This document shows, one piece after another, positions 1-8,595 of a DNA stretch of 64,000 nt. The first letter of the stretch is position 1, and each line of letters opens with the position of its first letter. The notes below the pieces were generated by a model. The model was not told the DNA's origin. It searched no databases and saw nothing but the letters and a program-made list of their open reading frames with translations. Source of the DNA: Sphingomonadaceae bacterium (lineage in GTDB: Bacteria > Pseudomonadota > Alphaproteobacteria > Sphingomonadales > Sphingomonadaceae); contig JASBUR010000037.1 in NCBI GenBank assembly GCA_030147805.1, positions 62,001 through 126,000 on the forward strand. The letters run 5' to 3'. The position numbers were made by a program, and so were the translations under genes.

Positions 1-69
1 GGCGCGGCGGTCGGCGCGAAGCCCCAGGGCGCCCGAAACGGGCAAGTCGGTCGCGGCGCGCGCCAGCAT
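1..69 (-). CDS. possible 5' end of a gene running off the left edge
   Basis: An ATG at 69 opens 23 codons without a stop to the window edge (begins MLARAATDLPVSGALG), with G/C-rich third positions like the neighbours. It would lie 29 bases downstream of the esterase on the same strand. The visible part is too short to assign a family, and chance open frames are common at this G+C, so this is only a candidate. Confidence 0.25.
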   Translation of the reverse strand, partial: MLARAATDLPVSGALGLRADRRA

Positions 70-98
70 GCAGGAAAGTCGGGACTTGCCCGCTTCGG

Positions 99-1370
99 TC
101 AGGGCGGTTGCGCGTAGAGACGGCGCAGGAAATCGAGGTCGAGCGTCGTGAGGCGGCGCGGCGCGTCGGCCGCGCCGAAGAGCGACAAGAGCGTGCCGTC
201 GAGCGGCGGCGGCGCGACGGGCAGGTCGGCGAAGCCGGCCAGCGCGACATAGGCGGCCACCGTCGCTGGCCGCAGGGCTTCGGCGCGGCGCTTGTCGAGG
301 ACGACGGTGACCTCGGCGAGCGCCGGCGCGCCGTCGCGCCGGCGGCGTGCATGGCGATGGATCGGTGCGGCGGTCGCCGCCAGCAGCAGCGTGAGGTTGG
401 GGCGGCAACGGCCCCAGTGGATCGGCACGCCTGCCGCGGCGGCGATCGACCGCGCCTGCGCCTCGACCTGCTGCGTGAAGGTGGAGGAGGCGCCGACGAC
501 GCGGAGGCAGGCCGGATCGAGCCAGCGCGCGATCGGCCGGTCGCCGACGCCGAGCCGCGCTTCGAGCGTTGCGCCGCCCGCGTCGGCGACCGGCGGCGCC
601 AACGCCATCGTGCCGAGATCGCCCTCGGCGCGATGCGGGTGCGCGGCGCCGAACGCTTCGGCCAGCGCCTCGGCGGCGAGTCCTGGCGGCACCTCGTGGC
701 CGCCCTCGAACTCGGCGTAGCGCAACGGATAGCCGGCGGCGCGCAGGCGGGCGGCGATGACGCGGCTGGTGGCATCGATCGGCAGGACGCGGTCGGCGCG
801 GCCGTGCGATACGAACAGGTGGGGGCGCCCCGCCTGCCGCGCCGGCAGCACGAAGCCCGGCGAGAAGGCGAGGACATGGCCGAACAGGTCGCCGTTCGAC
901 AGGCCCAGCGACAGCGCGTAGCTGCCGCCGTCGGAGAAGCCGGCGATCGATACGCGCGCCGGGTCGATGGCATAGCGCGCGAAGACCTGCCCGAGCAGCG
1001 CGTCGATCGCCTTGGCGTCGTGGCCGAAGCCGCCGTGGGCGACGAGGTCCCAGGTCGGGCCGGCGGCGGCGGGCGCCATCAGCACCAGGCCTGCGGCCTC
1101 CGCTTGCCGCTTGAACGTATCGAGCGCCGGGCGCGGCGCGCCGCCGGCGCCGTGCAGGACGAGGAGCAGCGGCGCCGGCCGCCGGGGATCGTAACCGCTC
1201 GGCACATAGAGCCAGCCTTCCCGCCCGCCGTCGTGGCGCAGCGCGCGAAAGCCACGCGGCGCATCGGCGGTGACCGCCGCCGGCCGCGAGTCGACGACGC
1301 CGGGCGGCGCGGCGCGGGCCGCGGTCGCAGCCGCGAGCAGGAGGCAGGCAACGGGAAGCGTCGATCGCAT
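99..1370 (-). CDS. secreted esterase (PHB depolymerase/feruloyl esterase-like) with a second C-terminal domain
   Basis: Predicted 423-residue exported alpha/beta hydrolase. Residues 1-20 form a signal peptide (MRSTLPVACLLLAAATAARA). The hydrolase domain covers about 45-245, with nucleophile Ser146 in GFSDGG, Asp193 in GRADRVLP and His225 in EGGHEVP, the pattern of poly(3-hydroxybutyrate) depolymerase/feruloyl esterase-like proteins (LpqC type). Residues about 260-423 are a different module containing CRPNLTLLLA, VTVVLDKR and a C-terminal LDLDFLRRLY. As I recall, similar modules occur as stand-alone secreted proteins of unknown function in sphingomonads. I placed the start at the signal-peptide Met at 1370 because the 32 codons upstream are arginine-rich and unlike a protein N-terminus. 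The substrate cannot be told from sequence. Confidence 0.8.
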   Translation of the reverse strand: MRSTLPVACLLLAAATAARAAPPGVVDSRPAAVTADAPRGFRALRHDGGREGWLYVPSGYDPRRPAPLLLVLHGAGGAPRPALDTFKRQAEAAGLVLMAPAAAGPTWDLVAHGGFGHDAKAIDALLGQVFARYAIDPARVSIAGFSDGGSYALSLGLSNGDLFGHVLAFSPGFVLPARQAGRPHLFVSHGRADRVLPIDATSRVIAARLRAAGYPLRYAEFEGGHEVPPGLAAEALAEAFGAAHPHRAEGDLGTMALAPPVADAGGATLEARLGVGDRPIARWLDPACLRVVGASSTFTQQVEAQARSIAAAAGVPIHWGRCRPNLTLLLAATAAPIHRHARRRRDGAPALAEVTVVLDKRRAEALRPATVAAYVALAGFADLPVAPPPLDGTLLSLFGAADAPRRLTTLDLDFLRRLYAQPP

Positions 1371-1499
1371 CGCCCAGGCTCGCCGGCGCCGCCCGGCCGC
1401 GTCGAGCCGGGTTCGACGAAACGCCTGTCGCATCGACGAACGCCGGCGCGCCGACGCGGGCTTCACCGCCTGCCGGGGATCATGCTAGCGAATGGCGCC

Positions 1500-1961
1500 A
1501 TGGGGCTGACCATCTGCGAAGACGATCTCGGCGGCGCGCCGACCCGCGCGCTGCTCGCGCTGCACCTGGCGGGCATGCAATCGAATTCGCCTCCCGGCCA
1601 CAGTTTCGCGCTCGACCTGTCGGGGCTGCAGCAGCCGGGCGTCACCGTCTGGACCGCGTGGAACGGCGACGGCATCGCCGGGATCGGCGCGCTCAAGCGG
1701 CTCGGCGACGGCAGCGGCGAGCTGAAATCGATGCGCACCCATCCCGACCAGCTGCGCCGCGGCGTCGGCGCCGCGATCCTCGAGCATATCATCGCCGTGG
1801 CGCGCGCCGAGGGGCTGCGCCGGCTCAGCCTCGAGACGGGCAGCGGCGCGGCGTTCGAGGCGGCGCTCGCGCTTTACCGGCGGCGCGGATTCCGCGACGG
1901 GCCGGCGTTCGGCGACTATGTCGCCAGCGACTTCAACCAGTTCCTGCATCTCGATTTATAG
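1500..1961 (+). CDS. GNAT-family N-acetyltransferase
   Basis: A 153-residue protein with the GNAT fold signature. It has a beta4-beta5 segment ELKSMRTHPDQ, then the acetyl-CoA pyrophosphate-binding loop in RRGVGAAILEHII (Q/RxxGxG/A type), then LRRLSLETG and a C-terminal ALYRRRGF motif. Such proteins move an acetyl group from acetyl-CoA to an amine; the acceptor is unknown. The ATG at 1500 gives a normal GNAT N-terminus; an in-frame ATG at 1482 would add six residues. It diverges from the esterase and is followed 9 bases later by the GFA gene, so the two may be cotranscribed. Confidence 0.85.
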   Translation: MGLTICEDDLGGAPTRALLALHLAGMQSNSPPGHSFALDLSGLQQPGVTVWTAWNGDGIAGIGALKRLGDGSGELKSMRTHPDQLRRGVGAAILEHIIAVARAEGLRRLSLETGSGAAFEAALALYRRRGFRDGPAFGDYVASDFNQFLHLDL

Positions 1962-1970
1962 GGAACGGTC

Positions 1971-2351
1971 ATGCCCAAGGGGTCATGCCTGTGCGGCGCG
2001 GTGCGTTTCGAGGTCGCGGGCGAGCTGAAGGCGCCCGACGCCTGCCATTGCGTCGCCTGCCGCAAGACCACGGGCCATTTTCTGGTCTCGACCGACGTGC
2101 CGCGCGACCGGCTGACGGTCCACGGCGCCGAACAGGTCGGCTGGTATCAATCCTCGGAACACATCCGGCGCGGCTTCTGTTCGGTGTGCGGCTCGACGCT
2201 GTTCTGGGACCCGACGCATCGCGACTGGACGTCGATCGCGCTCGGGGCGTTCGAGGCGCCGACCGGGACGCATATCGAGATGCACATTTTCGTCGACGAG
2301 AAGGGCGATTATTACGACATTGCCGACGGTCTGCCGCAGAAGGCGCGCTAG
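1971..2351 (+). CDS. GFA-family (Mss4/CENP-V fold) zinc protein
   Basis: A 126-residue protein of the GFA family, named after the glutathione-dependent formaldehyde-activating enzyme. The zinc-binding cysteines are in place: SCLCGAVRFEV near the N-terminus, CHCVACRKTTG near 45 and FCSVCGSTLFW near 88. Most members are uncharacterised; some bind glutathione adducts. It starts 9 bases after the GNAT stop and is followed 9 bases later by the PhyH gene, so all three probably form one transcript. Confidence 0.88.
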   Translation: MPKGSCLCGAVRFEVAGELKAPDACHCVACRKTTGHFLVSTDVPRDRLTVHGAEQVGWYQSSEHIRRGFCSVCGSTLFWDPTHRDWTSIALGAFEAPTGTHIEMHIFVDEKGDYYDIADGLPQKAR

Positions 2352-2360
2352 CGGCGGCCG

Positions 2361-3158
2361 ATGACGGGGAGGCAGACGATGGGCATTGTCGCCGGCGAGC
2401 CGCTACGCGAGCCTCGCGAGGTCACCGACGAGGAGGTGGCCTTCTACCGCAAGAACGGATGGGTGCGGCTGAACCAGCTGATCGACCGCGAGACATGCGC
2501 GGCGTTATCGGCCCGCGTCCAGCAGCGCTTCGTGCAGGGCAATGCCGAGCTCGAGATTCCGGCCTTCACGGTGATGCTCGATCTGTCGGACGAGGACGCG
2601 ACGCTCAGGGCATTCAGCCGCTCGCGGGGGATGGCGCGGGCGGCGAGCCGGCTTATCGGCCGGCCGGTGCGGCCGTTCTTCGATTCGACGGTGGTCAAGT
2701 TGCCGGCGTCGGCGACGGGCGGCGAGACTCAGTGGCACCAGGATTCGCCCTATTATCCGTTCGACCGCACGGGGACGCTCAACGTCTGGATCCCGCTGGT
2801 CGACTGCCCGCCCGAAAAGGGATCGATGCGCTTCATCAGCGGTTCGCACCGGCTGGGTCCGCTGGGACGAACCACCGTCACCGGCGAAAACCCGCTCGAG
2901 ATGCATCCCTGGATTCTCGACGAATATGAGATGTCGCCGCCGCTCGACCTGGCCGCCGGCGATGCGACCGTCGTCGATCACGCGGTGATCCATTATGCGC
3001 CGCCCAACCAGACCGAGACGCCGCGCTGGGTCTATACCGCGATGTTCTTCCCCGCGGACACGCTCTACATCGGCGCGCCGCACCGGCGGACCGACGGCCT
3101 CGGGCTCGTCGTCAACGAGCCGCTTTCGCACGCGCGCTTTCCCGTCCTCGCGACCTGA
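2361..3158 (+). CDS. phytanoyl-CoA dioxygenase (PhyH) family protein
   Basis: A 265-residue non-haem Fe(II)/2-oxoglutarate-dependent dioxygenase. The facial-triad residues are His126 and Asp128 in QWHQDSPYY and His211 in HAVIHYAPPN, with Arg222 suited to bind 2-oxoglutarate. The GSMRFISGSHR stretch is characteristic of the family. Members hydroxylate acyl-CoAs and various small molecules, so the substrate is open. ATG 2361 gives the stated length; ATG 2379 (MGIVAGEP) is an alternative start. It is the last gene of the probable GNAT-GFA-PhyH unit. Confidence 0.88.
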   Translation: MTGRQTMGIVAGEPLREPREVTDEEVAFYRKNGWVRLNQLIDRETCAALSARVQQRFVQGNAELEIPAFTVMLDLSDEDATLRAFSRSRGMARAASRLIGRPVRPFFDSTVVKLPASATGGETQWHQDSPYYPFDRTGTLNVWIPLVDCPPEKGSMRFISGSHRLGPLGRTTVTGENPLEMHPWILDEYEMSPPLDLAAGDATVVDHAVIHYAPPNQTETPRWVYTAMFFPADTLYIGAPHRRTDGLGLVVNEPLSHARFPVLAT

Positions 3159-3183
3159 TCGTCGCCTCGATCGGTCGACGGCG

Positions 3184-3534
3184 TCAGCGACGATCGAGGT
3201 TGCGGCGGACGGGGCGCTGCGGCAGTTCGCGTGCCGAGGTCGCGCCCGAAACCATCGCCTGGCCGTCCTCGCCGAGCGGCATGTTGAGCGCGCCATAGAG
3301 GTCGCGCGAGCCGCCGGTGCCGATCGAGGCGCCGATCTCGCCGTGGATTCGCCGCGGCGCGCGATCGGGAGTTGCAGGGGCGGCGGTAGCGCGCGCGTCG
3401 GCTTCGGCCTGGATGCGGGCGATTTCGGCGGGCGACAGGCGGATGACCGACGCATCGTCGGCCGCCTGCGCGCCGCCGGCGAAGGCCAGCCCGAGCAGCG
3501 CCGTTGCGATGCAGGTCGATCGAAGGGTCCGCAC
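3184..3534 (-). CDS. small exported protein of unknown function
   Basis: A 116-residue protein with a clear signal peptide (LLGLAFAGGAQA, cleavage near residue 24). The mature part has a short helix rich in Ala/Glu (SPAEIARIQAEADARA), a proline/arginine linker, then a compact motif HGEIGASIGTGGSRDLYGA followed by MPLGEDGQAMVSG. I recognise this GxIGTGG-type arrangement from small sphingomonad secreted proteins without known function. The start is GTG at 3534, preceded by GGGAGATCAAC, a good ribosome-binding site. It is convergent with the PhyH gene. Confidence 0.75.
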   Translation of the reverse strand: MRTLRSTCIATALLGLAFAGGAQAADDASVIRLSPAEIARIQAEADARATAAPATPDRAPRRIHGEIGASIGTGGSRDLYGALNMPLGEDGQAMVSGATSARELPQRPVRRNLDRR

Positions 3535-3590
3535 GTTGATCTCCCGCTGGTCGCCACGCGCGTCAGGTGCGCGCCGTCAGGCACCTGCCA

Positions 3591-4601
3591 TCATGCGCCC
3601 CGGCGGCCGGCGTGTCGCGCTTCGAATGACGCGCCGCGGCGCGACGCCGCACGCGCGGGCTGCGGCGCGACCGGCGGCGCCGCATCGCGGGCCAGCGGCA
3701 GGGTCAGGCAGTGGACGCCGCCGCCACAGGCGGTGAACTGGCCGAGATCGACCGCGGCGACGTCGTAGCCGAGCCCGAGCAGCACGCGGTTGACGCGCCA
3801 GTTCGACGCCGCCGAGACGATGCGGCCGCCGCCGAGGCTCAGCACGTTGCCGCCGAGCTGCTGCACCTCCTTGTAGGTCACCGGTACCAGCTCGATGCCG
3901 AGCCCCTCGACGAAGGCGAGGAAGGCGTCGTCGAGGACGTCGACCGCGGCGAGCGCGCGGTTGGCGTCGAGCATCGCGAACTGCGTGTCGAGGTGGAGGA
4001 AGTGCGGGTCGAAGGCGTGGACATAGGCACGCCAGCCGTGCCGTTCGAACAGCTCGGCGAGCGCGCGCGCGCCGCGCGCGTTGGTGCGTTCGCCCGAACA
4101 ACCGATGATCACGGTGCCCGGCCGGACGAGGCAGACGTCGCCGCCCTCGACGGTACCCTGATCGATGCGCCCGATCAGCGGCACGCCGCGCGCGGCGGCA
4201 AAGCGCGCAATATGGCGGCCTTCGGCGCGGCGATGCTCGGTCGCGAGATTGAGTTCGACGAGACCCCACGGCGTCATCAGCGTCGCGTCGCGCGCGAAGG
4301 CGAGATCGGGCAGCTGCGGCGAGGCGCCGACGACGTGGCAGCGCACGCCCGAGGCGCGAAGCACCGCCTCGAGCGCATGATGCTGGCGGATCGCCTCGCC
4401 CACCGAATAGTCGAAACCGCGCCGCAGATTGGCGCTGGTGACCGCGCAGCAGGGCACCGGCTTGAGATGCGTCGGCGCGCAGAGCAGCACGTCGGTGAGC
4501 CGGCCATATTCCGAATCGGCGCCCCAGGCGTGGCGCGATGGCGACTCGGCGTCGGCGGCCGGGAAGGTGTCGGGGGGGAGAATGGTCGCGTCGAGAAGCA
4601 T
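3591..4601 (-). CDS. amidinotransferase-fold hydrolase (dimethylargininase/arginine deiminase-like)
   Basis: A 336-residue member of the guanidino-group-modifying superfamily. It carries the catalytic Cys298 in GGGVHCLT, His203 in FLHLDTQF, and the acidic motifs LPDLAFARD (near 100) and VEGGDVCL (near 152), which hold the substrate guanidinium. Related enzymes hydrolyse dimethylarginine or arginine to citrulline, or transfer amidino groups. The window does not decide between these because no arginine pathway genes are adjacent. The last 30 residues (APQPARAASRRGAS...) look disordered. Confidence 0.82.
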   Translation of the reverse strand: MLLDATILPPDTFPAADAESPSRHAWGADSEYGRLTDVLLCAPTHLKPVPCCAVTSANLRRGFDYSVGEAIRQHHALEAVLRASGVRCHVVGASPQLPDLAFARDATLMTPWGLVELNLATEHRRAEGRHIARFAAARGVPLIGRIDQGTVEGGDVCLVRPGTVIIGCSGERTNARGARALAELFERHGWRAYVHAFDPHFLHLDTQFAMLDANRALAAVDVLDDAFLAFVEGLGIELVPVTYKEVQQLGGNVLSLGGGRIVSAASNWRVNRVLLGLGYDVAAVDLGQFTACGGGVHCLTLPLARDAAPPVAPQPARAASRRGASFEARHAGRRGA

Positions 4602-4741
4602 CGGATTTCGGCTCGCTGATCGGGCTTTGGGGGCCGCTGCTCAACCGGCGGCGGCGGCGCAGGTTCCCGATCGCGGCCGTGGCGTACGCTGGCGCACCGA
4701 GCCGCGCCGGCGGCGGCGCGCAACGAAGATCGCTTCGCTCC

Positions 4742-4766
4742 GGAACCGTGACGAGCGTCGCCGGTT
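4742..4766 (+). promoter_or_regulatory. possible general-stress (EcfG-type) promoter
   Basis: GGAAC at 4742-4746 is followed by 17 bases and GTT at 4764-4766, the layout of alphaproteobacterial EcfG promoters (GGAAC-N16/17-CGTT). It lies directly upstream of the TspO-like gene, with a very short leader. An eight-base pattern with loose spacing occurs by chance several times in a window this size. Confidence 0.3.
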
Positions 4767-4775
4767 CGACCAAGG

Positions 4776-5582
4776 ATGAACCAGTCCCATCTGAGCGGCA
4801 TCCCGCGCCCGATGCTGCAGCGGCTTGCCGTGCTGCTGCTGGCCGTCCTCCAGATCTTGGTCACGCTGTTGCCCGGCCTCGGCCTCGGTGAGCCGATCGG
4901 CAGCCGGTCCGACGCGATCCGCACGCTGATCACCCCGGCGGGCTGGGCGTTCGCGATCTGGGGGCCGCTCTATGCCGGGTCGATCGTCTATGCGGTCTAT
5001 CAGGCGCTGCCGGCGCAGCGCGGCCATGCGCTGCTCGGCCGCATCGGCTGGTATGCGGCGGGCGCCTTTCTCGGCAACGCCGTCTGGGCGCTCTACACGC
5101 AGTCGGCGCAGCTCGATGCGGTGTCGGTGGCGATCATCCTGTTCACCTTGCTGTGCCTGCTGGCGATCTACCGCGGCGTCGTGGCGGCGCCCGGCCTCAC
5201 CAGCGGCGAGCGCTTCCTCGCGGTGCTGCCGCTCAGCGCGCTCGCCGCCTGGCTGACCGCCGCGGCGATCCTCAACGTCACCGCCGCGCTCAAATATCAT
5301 GGCGTCATCGCCGGCGCCGCCGCCGAGCCGATCGCGGCGGCGGTAGTGATCGTCGCCGGACTCATCGCCGCGCTGGCGCTGTGGCGCGGCCGCGGCAACC
5401 CCTGGTATGCGCTGGTCTTCCTCTGGGCGCTCGCCGGGATCAACGCCACCGGCGGCGAGGCCAGCCATCCGGTGGGCGTGGCGCTGCTGGTCGCGGCGCT
5501 GCTCGTGGTGATCAGCGCCGCGGTCCGGCTCGGCCGGGCTCGCAATCGCCGCCACTGGTTCGGGCCCGGTCGGGGCGTCTGA
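4776..5582 (+). CDS. TspO/MBR-like multi-pass membrane protein
   Basis: A 268-residue, almost entirely hydrophobic protein with about seven membrane segments. The PAGWAFAIWGPLYAGSIVYAVYQALP stretch (residues about 50-75; key residues P, W, F, IWGP, Y) resembles the tryptophan-rich TspO/MBR fold, but the protein is longer than the 160-residue TspO type. Longer relatives are annotated as tryptophan-rich sensory protein-like. The ligand is unknown; TspO proteins bind tetrapyrroles or sterol-like compounds. It diverges from the amidinotransferase-fold gene. Confidence 0.75.
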   Translation: MNQSHLSGIPRPMLQRLAVLLLAVLQILVTLLPGLGLGEPIGSRSDAIRTLITPAGWAFAIWGPLYAGSIVYAVYQALPAQRGHALLGRIGWYAAGAFLGNAVWALYTQSAQLDAVSVAIILFTLLCLLAIYRGVVAAPGLTSGERFLAVLPLSALAAWLTAAAILNVTAALKYHGVIAGAAAEPIAAAVVIVAGLIAALALWRGRGNPWYALVFLWALAGINATGGEASHPVGVALLVAALLVVISAAVRLGRARNRRHWFGPGRGV

Positions 5583-5665
5583 GCGGCGGCCGCCGCGGCG
5601 GCGTGTCCCGGCGCCACAGCTTCGTACGGCGGGAATGGGCGTGCGCTCGCGCGGTCGATGACCCT

Positions 5666-5684
5666 CTCTCGCCTGCAGCGAGAG
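5666..5684. terminator. 7-bp stem-loop between two plus-strand genes
   Basis: CTCTCGC and GCGAGAG pair perfectly around a CTGCA loop in the 188-base gap between the TspO-like and HerA-like genes. There is no T-run after it, so intrinsic termination is uncertain. Confidence 0.3.
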
Positions 5685-5770
5685 CGGCGCCGGCGCCGAG
5701 GTCGACGCTGCCGCTCGCCCCATCGCTTGACGCTTGCGTCCCCCCGGCCGCATCGGCGAAAGCCTGTGGC

Positions 5771-7261
5771 ATGACATCGATCGACATGGGGCTCGACGGC
5801 GGCGGCAAGCCGGCGGTGGTCGACCTCGAGGAACTGCTGGCGACGCGGCTGCTCGTGCAGGGCAATTCGGGGTCGGGGAAGTCGCATCTGCTGCGGCGGC
5901 TGCTCGAGGGCAGCGCCGGCGCGGTGCAGCAGATCGTCATCGACCCCGAGGGCGACTTCGTGTCGCTGGCCGACGCCTTCGACCATATCGCCATCGAGGC
6001 GGCCGAGCACAGCCTCGTCGACATCGCGCGGCTGGCGCTCCGCATCCGCGCGCACCGCGCCTCGGTGGTGCTCAACCTCGAGGGGCTCGAGGTCGAGGGA
6101 CAGATGCGCTGCGCCGCGACCTTCCTCGGCGCGCTGTTCGACGCGCCGCGCGAGCATTGGTACCCGGCGCTGGTCGTCGTCGACGAGGCGCAGGTCTTCG
6201 CGCCGGCGGTCGGCGGCGAGGTGGCCGACGATGCGCGCCGCGCCTCCTTGGGCGCGATGACCAACCTGATGTGCCGCGGGCGCAAGCGCGGGCTCGCCGG
6301 CGTCATCGCCACGCAGCGGCTCGCCAAGCTGGCGAAGAACGTCGCCGCCGAGGCGTCGAACTTCCTGATGGGCCGCACCTTCCTCGACATTGACATGCAG
6401 CGCGCCGCCGACCTGCTCGGCATGGAGCGGCGGCAGGCCGAGGCGATCCGCGATCTCGCGCGGGGCGAATTCCTGGCGCTCGGTCCGGCGCTGTGCCGCC
6501 GCCCGGTCAACATCCGCATCGGCGAGGTGCGCACGCAGGCGCGCAGCGGCAGCCCCAAGCTGGTGCCGCTGCCCGCCGCCGGCGGCGACGACCTGCGCGA
6601 CCTGCTGTTCGCCGCGGCGCCCGCCGAGCCGCCGCGCCCGATCGCGCCGCCGCCGCCGTCGGCCGACGAGCTGATCCAGGCGATGGGCGCCCCCGCCCCG
6701 GTGCCCGACCTGCCGCTGCTCGACGCCGCCGACCAGGATGCCGCGGTCGCCGCGGCGATCGCCGACATCGCGCGCGACGCCGACCCGCAGGCCTCGGCGG
6801 CGGTGCTCTACCAGGACCTGCTGCTGCGCTGCCGGATGCGCGGCGTCGCGGTCGCGATCGACATGGCGGCGTTCCGGCGCCGGCTGGCGCTGGCGCGCGC
6901 CGGCATCGACGACGAGGCCGAATGGGCCGACGCGATCGCGCTCGCCGCGTCGCTGCCCGAGGAGATGCTGCCGCCGTTCCTCGCGCTCGCCCGCGCCGCG
7001 CGCGACGGCGCCGATTGCCCGACCGACGGCGCGCTCGCGGCGCTCTATGGCACGACCTCGATGGGGCGCGCGCGGCGGATGCTCGGCTTCATCGAGGAGA
7101 AGGGGCTGATCGTCCAGCGCACCGACCTGTCGGGCAAGCGCTCGATCAGCCTGCCGCACCTCGGCTGGACGACGGCGCCCGCGGTCGCCGACCCCGACAA
7201 GCCGGCGCCGCCGCCGCGGATGAGCAGCCGTGAGGCGCGCGCGCTCGCCAGCCGGCGCTAG
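5771..7261 (+). CDS. HerA-like (FtsK/HerA superfamily) ATPase
   Basis: A 496-residue cytoplasmic ATPase. It has Walker A GNSGSGKSH at 31-39, an IDPEGDF motif near 57-63 typical of HerA/DUF87 proteins, Walker B LVVVDEAQVF with Asp138-Glu139, and a sensor-type IATQR near 180. The C-terminal half (about 250-496) has a proline-rich linker and a helical part ending in a winged-helix-like segment (GRARRMLGFIEEKGLIVQR). HerA proteins translocate DNA, usually with the nuclease NurA, but no NurA is present here. Solo versions are common and of unknown role. The start is the first Met giving a compact N-terminus; upstream codons have no homologous look. Confidence 0.8.
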   Translation: MTSIDMGLDGGGKPAVVDLEELLATRLLVQGNSGSGKSHLLRRLLEGSAGAVQQIVIDPEGDFVSLADAFDHIAIEAAEHSLVDIARLALRIRAHRASVVLNLEGLEVEGQMRCAATFLGALFDAPREHWYPALVVVDEAQVFAPAVGGEVADDARRASLGAMTNLMCRGRKRGLAGVIATQRLAKLAKNVAAEASNFLMGRTFLDIDMQRAADLLGMERRQAEAIRDLARGEFLALGPALCRRPVNIRIGEVRTQARSGSPKLVPLPAAGGDDLRDLLFAAAPAEPPRPIAPPPPSADELIQAMGAPAPVPDLPLLDAADQDAAVAAAIADIARDADPQASAAVLYQDLLLRCRMRGVAVAIDMAAFRRRLALARAGIDDEAEWADAIALAASLPEEMLPPFLALARAARDGADCPTDGALAALYGTTSMGRARRMLGFIEEKGLIVQRTDLSGKRSISLPHLGWTTAPAVADPDKPAPPPRMSSREARALASRR

Positions 7262-8010
7262 CCGCTGGCGAGCAGCAGCGCCGCATATGCGAGGCTGCCG
7301 GCGGCGAAGGCCGAGAAGCGGCTGTCGCGTTCCTCGGGCAGCTCCTCCTTGAGCACGTTGAGCACGACGCCGCCGGCGAGGAAGGCGAACAGCGTTGCGA
7401 CCGCGGCGGGGGTGATCGTGGTGGCGGCGCCGAGCGCCCAGCCCGCCAGCGGCGCCGCGGCGAGCAGCCAGCGCCCGATGGCATGATAGGCGCGGCCATG
7501 ATGCTCGCGCAGCGCCTGGTCGTTTACGACGAAGTGCAGCCCCATCGCCACCGCGTAGATCAGCAGCCCGCGCAGGTCGGCCTCCTCGCGGTGCAGCAGC
7601 AGATAGCCGATGAGGAGATTATAGGCGGCAAAGGACGACAGGTGGATCCAGAACACCCCGGCGCTCGGCCGCCGCTCGCCGGTGCCGGGCGCCGCGCGCC
7701 GCGCCGATCGGCGCGCCAGCCGGTCGAGTCCGTAGAAGCTGGCGAGCCCGGCGAGCGCGACGACGTAGATATGGTGCTCGATCGCCGCGAGCAGCCCGCC
7801 GCCGCGCCGCGCCCGCGCGCCGAGCGTGTCCTGGTAGGCGGCGAGTTCGGGGAGCAGGTGGACGAAGACATAGGCGACCGCGACGCCGCCGGCGGCCGAC
7901 AGCCAGACGCTGCGCGGCGTCGCCGCCAGGAAGGCGAGCCGGCCGCCGGCGACGTGCACGGCGGCGAACAGCGCCGCGATGACGGCGGAGAGCAGCAGGT
8001 CGTCGGGCAT
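7258..8010 (-). CDS. ZIP-like multi-pass membrane protein
   Basis: A 250-residue membrane protein with about seven or eight hydrophobic segments. VAYVFVHLLPEL (near 50) and LAGGVVLNVLKEELPEER (near 218) recall the metal-binding helices of ZIP transporters, although the usual paired HxxxE motifs are not clearly conserved. Substrate and direction of transport are therefore open. Its stop codon overlaps that of the HerA-like gene in a shared CTAG, so the two genes are convergent with no spacer. Confidence 0.65.
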   Translation of the reverse strand: MPDDLLLSAVIAALFAAVHVAGGRLAFLAATPRSVWLSAAGGVAVAYVFVHLLPELAAYQDTLGARARRGGGLLAAIEHHIYVVALAGLASFYGLDRLARRSARRAAPGTGERRPSAGVFWIHLSSFAAYNLLIGYLLLHREEADLRGLLIYAVAMGLHFVVNDQALREHHGRAYHAIGRWLLAAAPLAGWALGAATTITPAAVATLFAFLAGGVVLNVLKEELPEERDSRFSAFAAGSLAYAALLLASG

Positions 8011-8136
8011 GGTCCCGCTATAGCGGCGATCAGCGGCCGAGGTTCCGTGCCGGACCCGCTGGACAAGCCCCGCGGCGCCTCCTAGCAGGTCGTTGCGGTG
8101 GCGTAAGGGACGCCGTCCGCAGGCAGGGGGCCTTTC

Positions 8137-8502
8137 ATGATCATTCGTATCGCTACCGCTGCGGCGCTCGCCGTCGCAGCGCTTTCGGCCGGCGCTTTCG
8201 CGCAGGGCAAGCAGGATTTCCGGCTGTCGAACCGCACCGGCTACACCATCTCCGAAGTCTATGTCGCGCCGTCGAAGTCGGACGACTGGGAAGAGGACGT
8301 CATGGGCCGCGACACGCTCGACGACGGCGACTATGTCGACATCAGCTTCGCGCGGCGCGAAAAGGCCTGCGAATATAACCTCAAGGTCGTCTACGACGAC
8401 GAGGAGACCGCCGAGTGGCAGGGCTTCGACCTCTGCACCATCTCGAAGATCAGCCTCCGCTACAATCGCAAGACCGGCGAGACCTGGGCGGAGTGGGAAT
8501 AG
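8137..8502 (+). CDS. small exported protein of unknown function
   Basis: A 121-residue protein with a signal peptide (MIIRIATAAALAVAALSAGAFA). The mature part is acidic with LSNRTGYTISEVYVAPSKSD, DTLDDGDYVDISF and two Cys (CEYNLKVVYDD, FDLCTISK) that could form a disulphide. The pattern resembles a small beta-sandwich protein seen repeatedly in alphaproteobacteria without assigned function. Preceded by GGCAGGGGGCC, a usable ribosome-binding site. Confidence 0.7.
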   Translation: MIIRIATAAALAVAALSAGAFAQGKQDFRLSNRTGYTISEVYVAPSKSDDWEEDVMGRDTLDDGDYVDISFARREKACEYNLKVVYDDEETAEWQGFDLCTISKISLRYNRKTGETWAEWE

Positions 8503-8564
8503 CGCGCTTATCCTCGATCAGTTTTCGCGCGTCGGGCCGCCTTACGGTCGGCGCGCCGCGCAGG

Positions 8565-8595
8565 GCGATCAGGCGGTCGACGACCGCCTGATCGC
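8565..8595. repeat. perfect 15-bp inverted repeat with 1-base centre
   Basis: GCGATCAGGCGGTCG at 8565-8579 and its exact reverse complement at 8581-8595 flank a single A. It lies 62 bases after the small exported protein gene and 83 bases before the PEP-CTERM gene. It could be a terminator stem, a dimer-binding operator or a mobile palindromic element; there is no T-tract. Confidence 0.7.

Noticed and set aside
108-1499. Long plus-strand frame running through the esterase into the GNAT gene
   Set aside because: Only the last 153 codons look like a protein; the rest mirrors the esterase in a low-stop frame.
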